Below, one piece after another: positions 27,089-35,493 of a stretch of DNA of 64,000 nucleotides. How positions within the stretch are numbered: the stretch's first letter is position 1; each line of letters starts with the position of its first letter. The notes under the pieces are model-generated. The model worked only from the letters and a program-made list of their open reading frames with translations. It ran no database searches and was not told the origin of the DNA. Source of the stretch: Terrirubrum flagellatum (lineage in GTDB: Bacteria; Pseudomonadota; Alphaproteobacteria; Rhizobiales; Beijerinckiaceae); contig NZ_CP091851.1 in NCBI RefSeq assembly GCF_022059845.1, forward strand, positions 5,197,501-5,261,500. The letters are read 5' to 3'. The position numbers and the translations under genes were made by a program.

Positions 27089-27208
27089 CGCGCGTCGTCC
27101 GTAAACGGGCGATCCGCGGTTGACGCCGCAAGCCCGATGTCTTGTAGACAAACCGTCACCAGATGCTGGCAGACCCGATCGAAACCAAGAGCCCAACTGG
27201 AGGCAGGA

Positions 27209-28642
27209 ATGGCCGAGTGGCCCATCTATCACACCATCACAGGGCCGATCGTCATGATCGGTTTCGGGTCCATCGGCAAAGGCACGCTGCCGCTGATCGA
27301 GCGACATTTCAAATATGATCCGAAGCGCTTCGTCGTCATTGACCCCGACGACAGCGACCGCGCGATTCTCGACAAGCATGGCGTCGCCTTCCTGCATCAG
27401 GCGGTGACGCGAGAGAATTATCGCGAGCTCCTGAAGCCGCTGCTGACCAAAGGCGGCGGGCAAGGCTTCTGCGTCAATCTTTCTGTCGATACGTCCTCGC
27501 TCGCGATCATGGAGTTCTGCCGTGAGATCGGCGCGCTCTATATCGACACTGTCGTTGAGCCGTGGCCGGGATTCTATTTCGACTCGACGCTTGGGCCTGA
27601 AGCACGCTCCAACTATGCGCTGCGCGAGACCGTGCTTGAAGCGCGCCGGAAATCGCCGGGCGGTTCGACCGCGATCTCCTGCTGCGGCGCCAATCCCGGC
27701 ATGGTGTCCTGGTTCGTGAAGCAGGCGCTCGTGAATGTCGCAACCGATCTCGCCATCGACTTCGAGGAGCCCACGACGAAAGAGGGCTGGGCGGAGCTCA
27801 TGCGCAAGGCCGGCGTGAAGGGGATCCATATCGCCGAGCGCGACACGCAGCGCGCGAAGAAGCCGAAGCCGCGCGATGTTTTCGTCAATACCTGGTCGGT
27901 GGAAGGCTTCCTGTCGGAAGGCATGCAGCCGGCCGAGCTCGGCTGGGGCACGCATGAAAAATGGATGCCCGACAACGGCAAGACTCATGCGGCGGGCTGC
28001 GGCGCGGCGATCTATCTGCTGCAGCCGGGCGCGAACACGCGCGTGCGCTCCTGGTGCCCGACGCCCGGACCGCAATACGGCTTTCTCGTCACGCACAACG
28101 AAGCGATTTCGATCGCCGACTATTTCACCGCGCGCGACGAGAAGGGCGAGGCGATCTATCGTCCGACCTGCCACTACGCCTATCACCCCGCCAACGACGC
28201 GGTGCTGTCGCTGCATGAATTGTTCGGCCGCGCCGGCAAGATCCAGGACGAGCATCACATCCTCGCCGAGGACGAGATCGTCGACGGCATCGATGAACTC
28301 GGCGTGCTGCTCTACGGCCATGGCAAGAACGCCTACTGGTATGGTTCGCAGCTTTCCGTCGAAGAGACGCGCAAGCTCGCGCCCTATCAGAATGCGACAG
28401 CGCTGCAGGTGACGTCGGCGGTGCTCGCCGGCATGGTGTGGGCGCTCGACAACCCCGCGCGCGGCATCACCGAAGCGGACGAGATGGATTATCGCCGCTG
28501 CCTCGAAGTGCAGTTGCCCTATCTCGGCCCCGTCATTGGCTCCTACACCGACTGGACGCCGCTGAAGGATCGCCCCGGCTTCTTCCCCGAGGATATCGAC
28601 GAAAGCGACCCCTGGCAGTTCCGCAATATTCTGGTGAGGTGA
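27209..28642 (+). CDS. hss: Homospermidine synthase
   Basis: The 477-residue protein starts with an NAD-binding Rossmann loop (Gly18-Phe-Gly-Ser-Ile-Gly23). It has the bacterial homospermidine synthase segments Ser-Cys-Cys-Gly-Ala-Asn-Pro-Gly-Met-Val, Gly-Trp-Gly-Thr-His-Glu and Trp-Cys-Pro-Thr-Pro-Gly-Pro-Gln-Tyr-Gly. It condenses two putrescine molecules to sym-homospermidine with release of ammonia, via internal NAD redox. GGAGG at 27199-27203 fixes ATG 27209. Homospermidine is a major polyamine in many Hyphomicrobiales. Confidence 0.95.
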   Translation: MAEWPIYHTITGPIVMIGFGSIGKGTLPLIERHFKYDPKRFVVIDPDDSDRAILDKHGVAFLHQAVTRENYRELLKPLLTKGGGQGFCVNLSVDTSSLAIMEFCREIGALYIDTVVEPWPGFYFDSTLGPEARSNYALRETVLEARRKSPGGSTAISCCGANPGMVSWFVKQALVNVATDLAIDFEEPTTKEGWAELMRKAGVKGIHIAERDTQRAKKPKPRDVFVNTWSVEGFLSEGMQPAELGWGTHEKWMPDNGKTHAAGCGAAIYLLQPGANTRVRSWCPTPGPQYGFLVTHNEAISIADYFTARDEKGEAIYRPTCHYAYHPANDAVLSLHELFGRAGKIQDEHHILAEDEIVDGIDELGVLLYGHGKNAYWYGSQLSVEETRKLAPYQNATALQVTSAVLAGMVWALDNPARGITEADEMDYRRCLEVQLPYLGPVIGSYTDWTPLKDRPGFFPEDIDESDPWQFRNILVR

Positions 28643-28695
28643 AGCGCGAAGCGGGGCTGGTGGCTCCGTTCCGTACTCCATGATAGATTGGAGCC

Positions 28696-28992
28696 ATGCT
28701 CTCCGATCAGGTCAGAGAAATCATTGCGGACATAGCCCCCGCTCTTCGCGAGCGGGGCGTGATCGCCATGTATCTTTTTGGTTCGGCCGCAAGAGATGCG
28801 GCCGGCGACCAAAGCGATGTCGATCTGTTTCTCGATTATGATCCAGCCGCCCGTTTCAATCTCTTCGATCAGATGAAGATCGAGGAGATGTTGGCGGAGC
28901 GTCTCGACCGGAAAGTCGATCTGATGACGCGCGGCGGGCTTCACCCCCTGATCAGGGACAGGGTGATCTCGTCCGCCATTCGCATGCTCTGA
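28696..28992 (+). CDS. MNT-type nucleotidyltransferase (MntA-like)
   Basis: The 98-residue protein has the minimal nucleotidyltransferase signature Gly29-Ser30...Ser-Asp41-Val-Asp43, with Arg at residue 33 (Gly-Ser-Ala-Ala-Arg). MNT proteins often pair with a HEPN/DUF86 toxin and neutralise it by AMPylation. Here no full HEPN gene follows; a 33-codon frame that overlaps its stop (TGATG) may be what is left of one. The start at ATG 28696 is near the repeat-free 3' side of the homospermidine synthase gene. Confidence 0.8.
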   Translation: MLSDQVREIIADIAPALRERGVIAMYLFGSAARDAAGDQSDVDLFLDYDPAARFNLFDQMKIEEMLAERLDRKVDLMTRGGLHPLIRDRVISSAIRML

Positions 28993-29093
28993 TGTCGAGG
29001 AGGCCGCTGTTCCTTTTCGACATCAAGATCGCGTTTCTTAATCTGAAGCTCAGCAATCGCCGATTGCGACGTCTCGCCGCTAGATGGCCTTGA
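28992..29093 (+). pseudogene. Possible HEPN/DUF86 remnant
   Basis: A 33-codon frame begins at ATG 28992, overlapping the MNT stop codon as HEPN genes usually do. Its first residues (Met-Ser-Arg-Arg-Pro-Leu-Phe-Leu-Phe-Asp-Ile) resemble the start of DUF86 proteins, then similarity fades and TGA comes at 29091. Local sequence becomes AT-rich after it. This is weak evidence, resting on position and about ten residues. Confidence 0.3.
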
Positions 29094-29104
29094 AGTCCAA
29101 TAAT

Positions 29105-29395
29105 TTAATTTGAAGGCTGACTTTGTGTTGCGGCGGGAAGGGACGCGATTATTTCTTTCGCATAGCGTCGCATATTCTTTGCCGCCCAAAGCGCCATGAG
29201 TATTGCAATAATATACGCGATGGCAGTCATCGCCCAGAGGTCAGAAAAGGCTCGCCCTTCTGCTATCGCTTGCACTACATGACCAAGGTTCTGCATGATT
29301 GCTAAGTAGGGGATGAGGACTCCGCCCAGAAGAAGTCCGACACTTAGGTTGTTGTAATAAGTTGCGGTTAGTTTGATTTGCTCAATCTCTGACAT
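29105..29395 (-). CDS. Small membrane protein, unknown
   Basis: The 96-residue product has two hydrophobic segments (about 17-37 and 53-70) followed by a basic stretch (Lys-Asn-Met-Arg-Arg-Tyr-Ala-Lys), fitting a two-pass inner-membrane protein with its C-terminus in the cytosol. The gene is clearly more AT-rich than the rest of the window, which suggests transfer. I do not recognise the family. Confidence 0.55.
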   Translation of the reverse strand: MSEIEQIKLTATYYNNLSVGLLLGGVLIPYLAIMQNLGHVVQAIAEGRAFSDLWAMTAIAYIIAILMALWAAKNMRRYAKEIIASLPAATQSQPSN

Positions 29396-29460
29396 TTGGA
29401 TGGCCGCTCCGCTTATTGATTATATGATCTCTTACAATAAGGGCAGCGGTTCTACAGTTA

Positions 29461-29964
29461 TTAATTCGCTCGCCAGCCCAGCCTTCGGCGCCGCCTGAAC
29501 ATCCGCCCGAAAATCCGCGTCAGTCCCCATCCCGCGAGAAAGCCGCCACCGGCGGCGACCGCGCCTTCCGCCGTTGTCGGCACGGCCGGTTCGAAGTCAT
29601 CCAGCGTGCGGCGCGCGAGTTCGGAATCGGACTGGCTGATGAAAATGCCAAGGCGCTGGAATGGCCCCGCTTCGCGCAGCGCATCGCGCTCCGCCTCGAG
29701 ATTTTCAAGCCGGCCAATATGGCCCGCGATGCTTGTCGATTGGCGCTTCTGCAATTCGTCATTGCTCTTCGCCATGCGGTCGAGGGCGTCGCTGCGCGTC
29801 AGGCCGGAATTGCGCGCATCGCGCTCGAACGAGCCGACGACGCGGCGCAGTTCATCGATCGCGCCGCCAAGCCGTTGGCGATATTGCTGCGCATATTCCG
29901 GAAGCTGCGAGAACAGGATCGCCGTCATGAGGCCGAGCGCCATTCCGAGCGTGCGCGCGAGCAT
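29461..29964 (-). CDS. DUF2937 family protein
   Basis: The 167-residue protein has an N-terminal hydrophobic segment, then the Leu-Pro-Glu-Tyr-Ala-Gln-Gln-Tyr-Arg-Gln-Arg-Leu-Gly-Gly pattern and a long charged helical region, as in DUF2937 proteins. A second hydrophobic segment rich in Gly/Ala (about 132-150) precedes an Arg-rich tail. It is probably membrane-anchored with a coiled-coil middle. No function is known for the family. Confidence 0.72.
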   Translation of the reverse strand: MLARTLGMALGLMTAILFSQLPEYAQQYRQRLGGAIDELRRVVGSFERDARNSGLTRSDALDRMAKSNDELQKRQSTSIAGHIGRLENLEAERDALREAGPFQRLGIFISQSDSELARRTLDDFEPAVPTTAEGAVAAGGGFLAGWGLTRIFGRMFRRRRRLGWRAN

Positions 29965-29990
29965 TCGACCTCCCTGCGGCTATGCTCCGC

Positions 29991-30263
29991 CTATGATATC
30001 AAAGCGGCGCGCAATTGTTCCGCGCTCATATCCGCAATCGCGCCATGCGCCTTCACGGCGCGCGTCTTCTTTCCCGGCTCCATGATGAGGATGATGGTTT
30101 CAAGCACGGGGCAGGCGGGATCGGCGCATTCGATCTCGTTGATGGAGAGCGCGACATGATCGCCGACGCCGAGCGCCTCGCGGGCGATCGTTTTCATCTT
30201 CTCGACTTCGGCGGGATCGCGCCGATCCTTTTTTCCGAAGCCGAAGCGCAGCATTTGAATCAA
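29991..30263 (-). CDS. Conserved small protein, unknown function
   Basis: The 90-residue protein contains an Asn-Glu-Ile-Glu-Cys-Ala-Asp-Pro-Ala-Cys-Pro-Val-Leu-Glu-Thr segment, whose two cysteines could bind a metal or form a disulfide. A second conserved-looking part is Lys-Lys-Thr-Arg-Ala-Val-Lys. It overlaps the WD40 gene by four bases and is therefore translationally coupled to it. I recall similar small proteins in alphaproteobacteria but know no function. Confidence 0.65.
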   Translation of the reverse strand: MIQMLRFGFGKKDRRDPAEVEKMKTIAREALGVGDHVALSINEIECADPACPVLETIILIMEPGKKTRAVKAHGAIADMSAEQLRAALIS

Positions 30264-31282
30264 ACCGGCAGCGTGAGCAGCCCGGCCGCGCCCTCGCGCG
30301 ATCCGAACAGCATGCGACGGCCATTCGCATCCCAGGCGAGCGCGCTGATCGCGCCGCCTTCCTTGCCGGCGGGGCGCACGAGCAATTCCGACGCATCGGT
30401 GAGACGACAGAGAAGGATGCAGCCATCGTCATAGCCGGCCGCGACGACAAGCGCCTTGGGATGGAAAGCGACGCTTGTGACTTTCGCCGGCCGCACGCCG
30501 CATTCGCGCGGCGGCTTGCCCATCGGCCCCTTCTCGCCCTGGAAGGGCCAGATGATCACGGCGTCGGCGCCGCTGGTCGCGAGCCAGAGACCGTCATGGG
30601 ACCAACTCATCGAGCGCGTCTTTCCGGGATAGCCCGACATGCGCATGTGCTGCTTCTCGGGAAGGCCCCAGCCATGGAGCTGGTTCTCCTGCATGGATGT
30701 GACCACGAAGCGGCCGTTCGGCGACCACATGATGTCGAGATGCGAGCCCTTCCATTCCAGCAGATCGGGCTTCGCGTCGGTGTTGGGAAACCAGAGCGAG
30801 GCGCCATTGTTGTGCGCGACGCCGAGGCGATAGCCCTTCGGCGCGAAGACGAGACCGCGCACGGAAGAGGGTGGCGCCCATTGCTTGATCTTGCCCTTGC
30901 CGTCGCGCGCCTTCACCGAGCGGCCGGCCGACCAGGCGATCGCGCCGTCGCCATTCGTCGCGACCGCGTCGATCCATTTGCTTTTTTCGTCGGCGATTTC
31001 GTTCGCTTCGCCTTTCGCTGACGTCGCGACGACGCGGCCATCATCGCCGCCTGTCACCAGCGACTTTCCATCGCTCGCAAAGCTCAGCAGACCGGCGTCG
31101 GGATGGGCCGCGACATCTGATATCGCGCCTTCCGCGTCGCGCAGCAGCACGCGGCCGTCAGCCAGCGCAAGCGCGCCGACATCGCCGAGAAAGGCCGCGC
31201 CGACGACATGCGCGCTGGCCTCGATGGCCTCGACGTTCTTCGTCAGCGATTCAGGCGGGCGCGTGGGAATGGTGGTGGACAT
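30260..31282 (-). CDS. WD40 repeat protein
   Basis: The 340-residue protein is a beta-propeller made of about seven WD40-like blades. Repeat ends such as Leu-Val-Thr-Gly-Gly-Asp-Asp-Gly-Arg-Val, Met-Trp-Ser-Pro-Asn-Gly-Arg-Phe and Trp-Ser-His-Asp-Gly-Leu-Trp-Leu-Ala-Thr-Ser-Gly-Ala-Asp are visible. There is no signal peptide, so it is likely cytosolic and acts as a protein-interaction scaffold. It ends in the start of the 90-residue gene. The COG0523 gene lies 60 bases upstream on the same strand, so all three may be co-transcribed with the zinc genes. Confidence 0.82.
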   Translation of the reverse strand: MSTTIPTRPPESLTKNVEAIEASAHVVGAAFLGDVGALALADGRVLLRDAEGAISDVAAHPDAGLLSFASDGKSLVTGGDDGRVVATSAKGEANEIADEKSKWIDAVATNGDGAIAWSAGRSVKARDGKGKIKQWAPPSSVRGLVFAPKGYRLGVAHNNGASLWFPNTDAKPDLLEWKGSHLDIMWSPNGRFVVTSMQENQLHGWGLPEKQHMRMSGYPGKTRSMSWSHDGLWLATSGADAVIIWPFQGEKGPMGKPPRECGVRPAKVTSVAFHPKALVVAAGYDDGCILLCRLTDASELLVRPAGKEGGAISALAWDANGRRMLFGSREGAAGLLTLPV

Positions 31283-31342
31283 AGCGCGCTACTACACATG
31301 CCGCGTCGCGCGAGGCAACGCGGCCAGACGGATCTGCGGCGC

Positions 31343-32305
31343 CTAAGCCGCCGTCGCCATGAAGCCGTCCTCGATCGCCTTGCGGTCGAGCTTGCGGCCG
31401 ATGAACACGATCTTCGATTCCCGCGTTTCCTCCGGCTTCCAGTCGCGCTGGAGGTCGCCGTCGAGAATCATATGCACGCCCTGGAAGACGAAGCGCTTCG
31501 GCTCGTTCTTGAAGGCGAGGATGCCCTTGCAGCGCAGGATGTTCGGGCCTTCGCGTTGGGTCAGATCCTGAACCCAGGGCATGAACTTCTCGGGATCAAC
31601 GTCGCCTTGAATGCGGAAGGAGACCGACTGCATCTCCTCGTCGTGATGATGGTGATGGCCTTCCTCAAGAAAGTCCGGCTCGATGTCGAGGATGCGGTCG
31701 AGATCGAAGGCGTTGCGATCCATCACATCGGCGATAGAGACTGAAGCGCGCTGCGTCCGATGCAATTTCGCATAAGGATTGATGGCGCGGATCTGCGCCT
31801 CGACGTCCTTCAATTCGGCTTCGGAGACGAGGTCGGTCTTGTTGAGAATCAGCACGTCGGCGAAGGCGATCTGGTTCTTCGCCTCCGGCGCGTCTTTCAG
31901 ACGATCCTTCAGCCATTTCGCGTCGACGACGGTCACCACGGCGTCGAGACGCGTCATGTCCTGCACGTCCTGATCGACGAAGAAGGTCTGCGCCACAGGC
32001 GCAGGATCGGCGAGGCCGGTCGTTTCGACGATGATCGCGTCGAACTTGCCCTTGCGCTTCATCAGCCCCTCGATGATGCGGATCAGGTCGCCGCGCACCG
32101 TGCAGCAGATGCAGCCATTGTTCATCTCGAACACTTCTTCGTCGGCGTCGACGACGAGGTCGTTGTCGATGCCGATCTCGCCGAATTCATTGACGATGAC
32201 GGCGAATTTCTTCCCGTGCGGCTCGGTGAGGATGCGGTTGAGGAGCGTCGTCTTGCCGGCGCCGAGATAGCCGGTGAGCACGGTGACGGGAATTTTTTCG
32301 GACAT
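31343..32305 (-). CDS. CobW/COG0523 GTP-binding metallochaperone
   Basis: The 320-residue G3E GTPase has Walker A Gly-Tyr-Leu-Gly-Ala-Gly-Lys-Thr-Thr (11-19), the metal-binding Cys-Ile-Cys-Cys motif (about residues 65-68), Asn-Lys-Thr-Asp, a His-rich loop of five consecutive histidines near residue 211 and a CobW C-terminal domain. Position next to ZnuA points to a zinc role (ZigA/YeiR-like) rather than cobalamin synthesis. ATG 32305 starts directly before the P-loop; the open frame upstream only runs through a repeat. Confidence 0.9.
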   Translation of the reverse strand: MSEKIPVTVLTGYLGAGKTTLLNRILTEPHGKKFAVIVNEFGEIGIDNDLVVDADEEVFEMNNGCICCTVRGDLIRIIEGLMKRKGKFDAIIVETTGLADPAPVAQTFFVDQDVQDMTRLDAVVTVVDAKWLKDRLKDAPEAKNQIAFADVLILNKTDLVSEAELKDVEAQIRAINPYAKLHRTQRASVSIADVMDRNAFDLDRILDIEPDFLEEGHHHHHDEEMQSVSFRIQGDVDPEKFMPWVQDLTQREGPNILRCKGILAFKNEPKRFVFQGVHMILDGDLQRDWKPEETRESKIVFIGRKLDRKAIEDGFMATAA

Positions 32306-32341
32306 TGCGTCGGTCTCCGCTGCGCGCCGTCTCCCAGAACT

Positions 32342-32417
32342 GTCATGGCCGGGCTTGACCCGGCCATCCACGCTTCGATCCTGAAGACTGGATCGCCGGG
32401 TCAGGCCCGGCGATGAC
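32342..32417. repeat. REP-like inverted repeat
   Basis: GTCATGGCCGGG...CCCGGCCA (32342-32366) and GATCGCCGGGTC...GATGAC (32391-32417) are imperfect reverse complements, and each also folds on itself around TTGA or TCAGG. It fills the gap between ZnuA and the GTPase gene. The sequence is typical of alphaproteobacterial intergenic repeats. Confidence 0.7.
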
Positions 32418-32455
32418 GGCAAGGGAGGCGCAAATTCTTCGCCCCTCAAATGGCC

Positions 32456-33379
32456 TCACGCGCCGCCGGGCGCAAGCGCCGACACGAACTCCCTGATGTT
32501 GTTGCGCATCAGGTCGACATAGGTGCCAGCGGGGCCGTCCGGAGGCGACAGGGCGTCGGAGAACAGCGAGCCGCCGATCTTCGCGCCGGTCTCGCGGGCG
32601 ATCTGCTCGGCGAGGCGCTTGTCCTGGATGTTCTCCATGAACACGGCCGGGATTTTCTCCGCCTTCACCTGCCGGATGATGCGCGCGACATCCTTCGCCG
32701 ACGCCTCGGCCTCGGTTGAGACGCCCTTCGGCGCGATGAACTGCATGCCATAAGCCTTGCCGAAATAGCCGAAGGCGTCGTGCGAGGTGATGATCTTGCG
32801 GTTGGCGGCGGGAATCTTCGCGATAGCCGCCTTCACGTCAGTTTCGAGGCCGTCGAGCGTCTTGAGATAGGCTGTGGCGTTCGCCTCGTAGGTCGCCTTG
32901 CCCTGGGGATCGGCGGCGGCGAGCCCGTCGCGGATATTCGCGACATAGAGCTTCACATTGCCGATGTCCTGGAAGGCGTGCGGATCATAGCCGCCGTGAT
33001 CGTGGTCATGGTCATGATCATCCTTGGCCTGAAGCGGCTTCACGCCCTTGGTCGCGACGATGAGCGCCGCCTTCGAGCCCGAGGATTTCACCAGCCGGTC
33101 CATCCAGCCCTCGAATTTCAGGCCATTGACGAAGACGAGTTTGGCGTCGGCGAGCGATTTCGCGTCCGCCGGGGTTGGCGAATAGACATGGGTGTCGCCG
33201 TTAGGGCCGACGAGCGTCGTGATGTCGAGCCGTTCGCCCCCAACCTGCTTCACGAGGTCGCCGAGGATCGAGAAGCTGGCGACCACTTTCAGTTTTTCGG
33301 CCTGCGCCAGCGCCGGTCCCGCCGCGGCGGTCAAAGCGAGGCCAATTGCAGATGCTATAACATAACGTCTTGAGGGCAT
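32456..33379 (-). CDS. znuA: Zinc ABC transporter substrate-binding protein
   Basis: The 307-residue cluster A-I binding protein has a signal peptide (about 1-25, Ala-Leu-Ala-Gln), the metal-ligand histidine in Gly-Asp-Thr-His-Val-Tyr-Ser-Pro, and a short His/Asp-rich loop (Asp-Asp-His-Asp-His-Asp-His-Asp-His, about 118-127). Tyr-Asp-Pro-His and Ser-His-Asp-Ala-Phe-Gly-Tyr follow. The His-rich loop and znuB/znuC neighbours indicate zinc, though manganese importers are related. A Zur-like half palindrome overlaps the start codon region (33353-33366). Confidence 0.9.
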   Translation of the reverse strand: MPSRRYVIASAIGLALTAAAGPALAQAEKLKVVASFSILGDLVKQVGGERLDITTLVGPNGDTHVYSPTPADAKSLADAKLVFVNGLKFEGWMDRLVKSSGSKAALIVATKGVKPLQAKDDHDHDHDHGGYDPHAFQDIGNVKLYVANIRDGLAAADPQGKATYEANATAYLKTLDGLETDVKAAIAKIPAANRKIITSHDAFGYFGKAYGMQFIAPKGVSTEAEASAKDVARIIRQVKAEKIPAVFMENIQDKRLAEQIARETGAKIGGSLFSDALSPPDGPAGTYVDLMRNNIREFVSALAPGGA

Positions 33380-33403
33380 CGGGCGGTCTCCGGTGGGAAC
33401 AGA

Positions 33404-34270
33404 TCAGGCGGCGTAGTGCCGGCGGGGAACGAGATTGCTGAGGATGCCGCCGGCGGGGCCGACCGCCAGCGACACGGCATAGACCGCGCCGGCCCAGAGG
33501 ATGATCGCGGGGCCGGCCGGCAGGCTGAAATGATAGGACGTCAGCAGGCCGCCGACGCTGGACATAACGCCCGTCAGCATGGCGACGCCGATCATGATCG
33601 TGATGTCGGCGCTCCAGAGACGCGCGGTCGCGGCCGGCAGCATCATCACGCCGACAGCGAGCAGCGTGCCGAGCGCATGGAAGCCGCCGACGAGATTGAG
33701 CACGACGAGGCCGAGGAAGGAGAGATGCGCATAGGGGCCGGCGCGGCTGACCGAGCGCAGGAATCCGGGATCAACGCATTCGAGCGTCAGCGGGCGATAG
33801 AGCAGGGCGAGCGCGGCCAGCGTCACGCTGGAAATGCCGGCGAGAAGGAACAGCGCGTCATCATCGAGCGCGAGCACGCTGCCGAACAGCACATGCAGGA
33901 GATCGATGTTCGATCCCTTGGCCGAGACGAGCGTCACGCCAAGCGCAAGCGAGACGAGATAGAAGGCCGCCATGGTCGCGTCCTCGCGCAGGCTCGTGGC
34001 GCGCGACACGATGCCGGCGAGAATCGCGACCGCCATGCCCGCTGCGAGACCGCCAAGCGTCATCGCAGTGAGCGAGAGGCCGGCGAAGAGATAGCCCACA
34101 GCCGCGCCGGGAAGAATCGCATGCGCCATCGCGTCGCCGGTGAGGCTCATGCGGCGCAGCATGAGGAACACGCCAATCGGCGCGCCTGAGAGAGCAAGCG
34201 CGATCGCGCCGACAAGCGCGCGGCGCATGAAGGCGAATTCAATGAAGGGGGAGATCAGCGCGTCATACAT
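33404..34270 (-). CDS. znuB: Zinc ABC transporter permease
   Basis: The 288-residue integral membrane protein of the ABC-3 family has about eight hydrophobic segments. Conserved parts are Gly-Asp-Ala-Met-Ala-His-Ala-Ile-Leu-Pro-Gly (about 50-60) and Gly-Phe-His-Ala-Leu-Gly-Thr-Leu-Leu. It follows ZnuC after a repeat-filled gap and precedes ZnuA by 24 bases, all on the minus strand. Confidence 0.9.
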   Translation of the reverse strand: MYDALISPFIEFAFMRRALVGAIALALSGAPIGVFLMLRRMSLTGDAMAHAILPGAAVGYLFAGLSLTAMTLGGLAAGMAVAILAGIVSRATSLREDATMAAFYLVSLALGVTLVSAKGSNIDLLHVLFGSVLALDDDALFLLAGISSVTLAALALLYRPLTLECVDPGFLRSVSRAGPYAHLSFLGLVVLNLVGGFHALGTLLAVGVMMLPAATARLWSADITIMIGVAMLTGVMSSVGGLLTSYHFSLPAGPAIILWAGAVYAVSLAVGPAGGILSNLVPRRHYAA

Positions 34271-34300
34271 CGTTCGTCGAGCGCCGCAGAACCAAAGAAG

Positions 34301-34435
34301 TCGTCATCCCGGACGCAGCGCAGCGTGAAACGATGCGCTGCTGATCCGGGACCGCGCGCCGATGGAGGCTCTTCCTGCAAAAGGTCCCGCGTCTGCACCG
34401 CATCGTTTCACGCTGCGGCGCGCGCGGGATGACGA
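34301..34435. repeat. Long palindromic intergenic repeat (copy 2)
   Basis: The outer arms are 11 bp (34301-34311 and 34425-34435, TCGTCATCCCG). The inner arms are an 18-bp perfect pair (34320-34337 with 34399-34416). Outer sequence and layout match the element at 6900-7031. It splits the znuC-znuB junction and may act as a partial terminator or processing site. Confidence 0.8.
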
Positions 34436-34460
34436 ACGCGTTGAAGGCGAACATCTCGAG

Positions 34461-35204
34461 TCACGCCGCCCCGCGTTCGCAGAACGGCGCGTCGCGATCA
34501 TAGGCTTCGATCATGCGACGGGCTTTCAGCAGATTTTCAGGAGTCAGCACCTTGTCGGTCGCGCCCCATTCGATCGGCTCGCGCGCGATCAGCAGCGTTT
34601 CGGGAAAAGCGCGGCGCACGACATCGAGATCATGCAGTACGGCGACGACCGTGCGCTCCTCGTGATGCCAGCGGCGCACGAGATCGAGGAGATCGGCGGC
34701 GGTCTTCTCGTCGATCGCGGTGAAGGGCTCATCGAGCAGGATGATGCGCGCATCCTGCAGCAGCAGGCGGGCAAAGAGCGCGCGCTGCATCTGGCCGCCG
34801 GAGAGCGCGCCGATCGGCCGCTTTTCGAAGCCGGTCAAACCAACCGCGCCGATCGCTTCATCGATCCTGGTGCGCGCCGCGCGGCCGACGCCGCCGAATG
34901 AGCCGCAACGCGCCCACAGGCCCATGGCGACGAGATCATAAACGGGCAGCGGGAAGGAGCGGTCGACATCGGCCGCCTGCGGCAGCCAGGCGACGCCATC
35001 CCTGATGTCGGCGCTGAGTTCGATCTTGCCCTCGAGCGGCTTCAGCCCGCCGACCACGCCCTTGAGCAAAGTCGATTTGCCGGCGCCGTTCGGACCGACG
35101 ATTGCGGTGAGCGAACCTTGCGCGATCGCGCCGCGCAGGTGATGCACGGCGGCGCGCCTGCCATAGCCGAGGGTGAGATTGTCGAAGCGGATCGCGGCGG
35201 TCAT
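34461..35204 (-). CDS. znuC: Zinc ABC transporter ATPase
   Basis: The 247-residue ATPase has Walker A Gly-Pro-Asn-Gly-Ala-Gly-Lys-Ser-Thr, the Q-loop Leu-Pro-Gln-Ala-Ala-Asp-Val-Asp-Arg-Ser-Phe-Pro typical of metal ABC-3 transporters, Leu-Ser-Gly-Gly-Gln-Met-Gln-Arg and Walker B Ile-Ile-Leu-Leu-Asp-Glu-Pro. The start at 35204 has AGGTGA on the minus strand just upstream. It is the first gene of the zinc uptake set and lies about 150 bases downstream of a Zur-like box. Confidence 0.88.
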   Translation of the reverse strand: MTAAIRFDNLTLGYGRRAAVHHLRGAIAQGSLTAIVGPNGAGKSTLLKGVVGGLKPLEGKIELSADIRDGVAWLPQAADVDRSFPLPVYDLVAMGLWARCGSFGGVGRAARTRIDEAIGAVGLTGFEKRPIGALSGGQMQRALFARLLLQDARIILLDEPFTAIDEKTAADLLDLVRRWHHEERTVVAVLHDLDVVRRAFPETLLIAREPIEWGATDKVLTPENLLKARRMIEAYDRDAPFCERGAA

Positions 35205-35353
35205 GGGATCACCTGATCGCCCAGGCGACCGCCGCCCAGAGCGCCGCAATGGCGACGCCGGCGCCCGCCAGCCGCTCCCAGGCGGCGAGCCTGAGGAGAG
35301 ATAAGGTCGGCTGCTGCGCGATGGCGCGACGAGGTTCGGGGCCGGTCTGCATT

Positions 35354-35368
35354 TGTTACTATATAACA
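35354..35368. promoter_or_regulatory. Zur-box-like palindrome
   Basis: The 15-mer TGTTACTATATAACA has TGTTA/TAACA half sites and matches the alphaproteobacterial Zur consensus (TGTTATAnTATAACA) at all but two fixed positions. It stands out in a GC-rich background and lies upstream of znuC. Zinc-replete repression by Zur is the expected control; the zur gene is not in the window. Confidence 0.65.
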
Positions 35369-35493
35369 GAAGCAGCCCCGGCCCGCCAAGGCTTCCAGAT
35401 CGATCCTGCAGAGGCGAAAGGCCGCAGAGGCGTGGGGTAGCAGCGGTCTAGGAATTTCGTCTCAGCGGGCCGCCAGGGCCCGGCAAACGGCCA

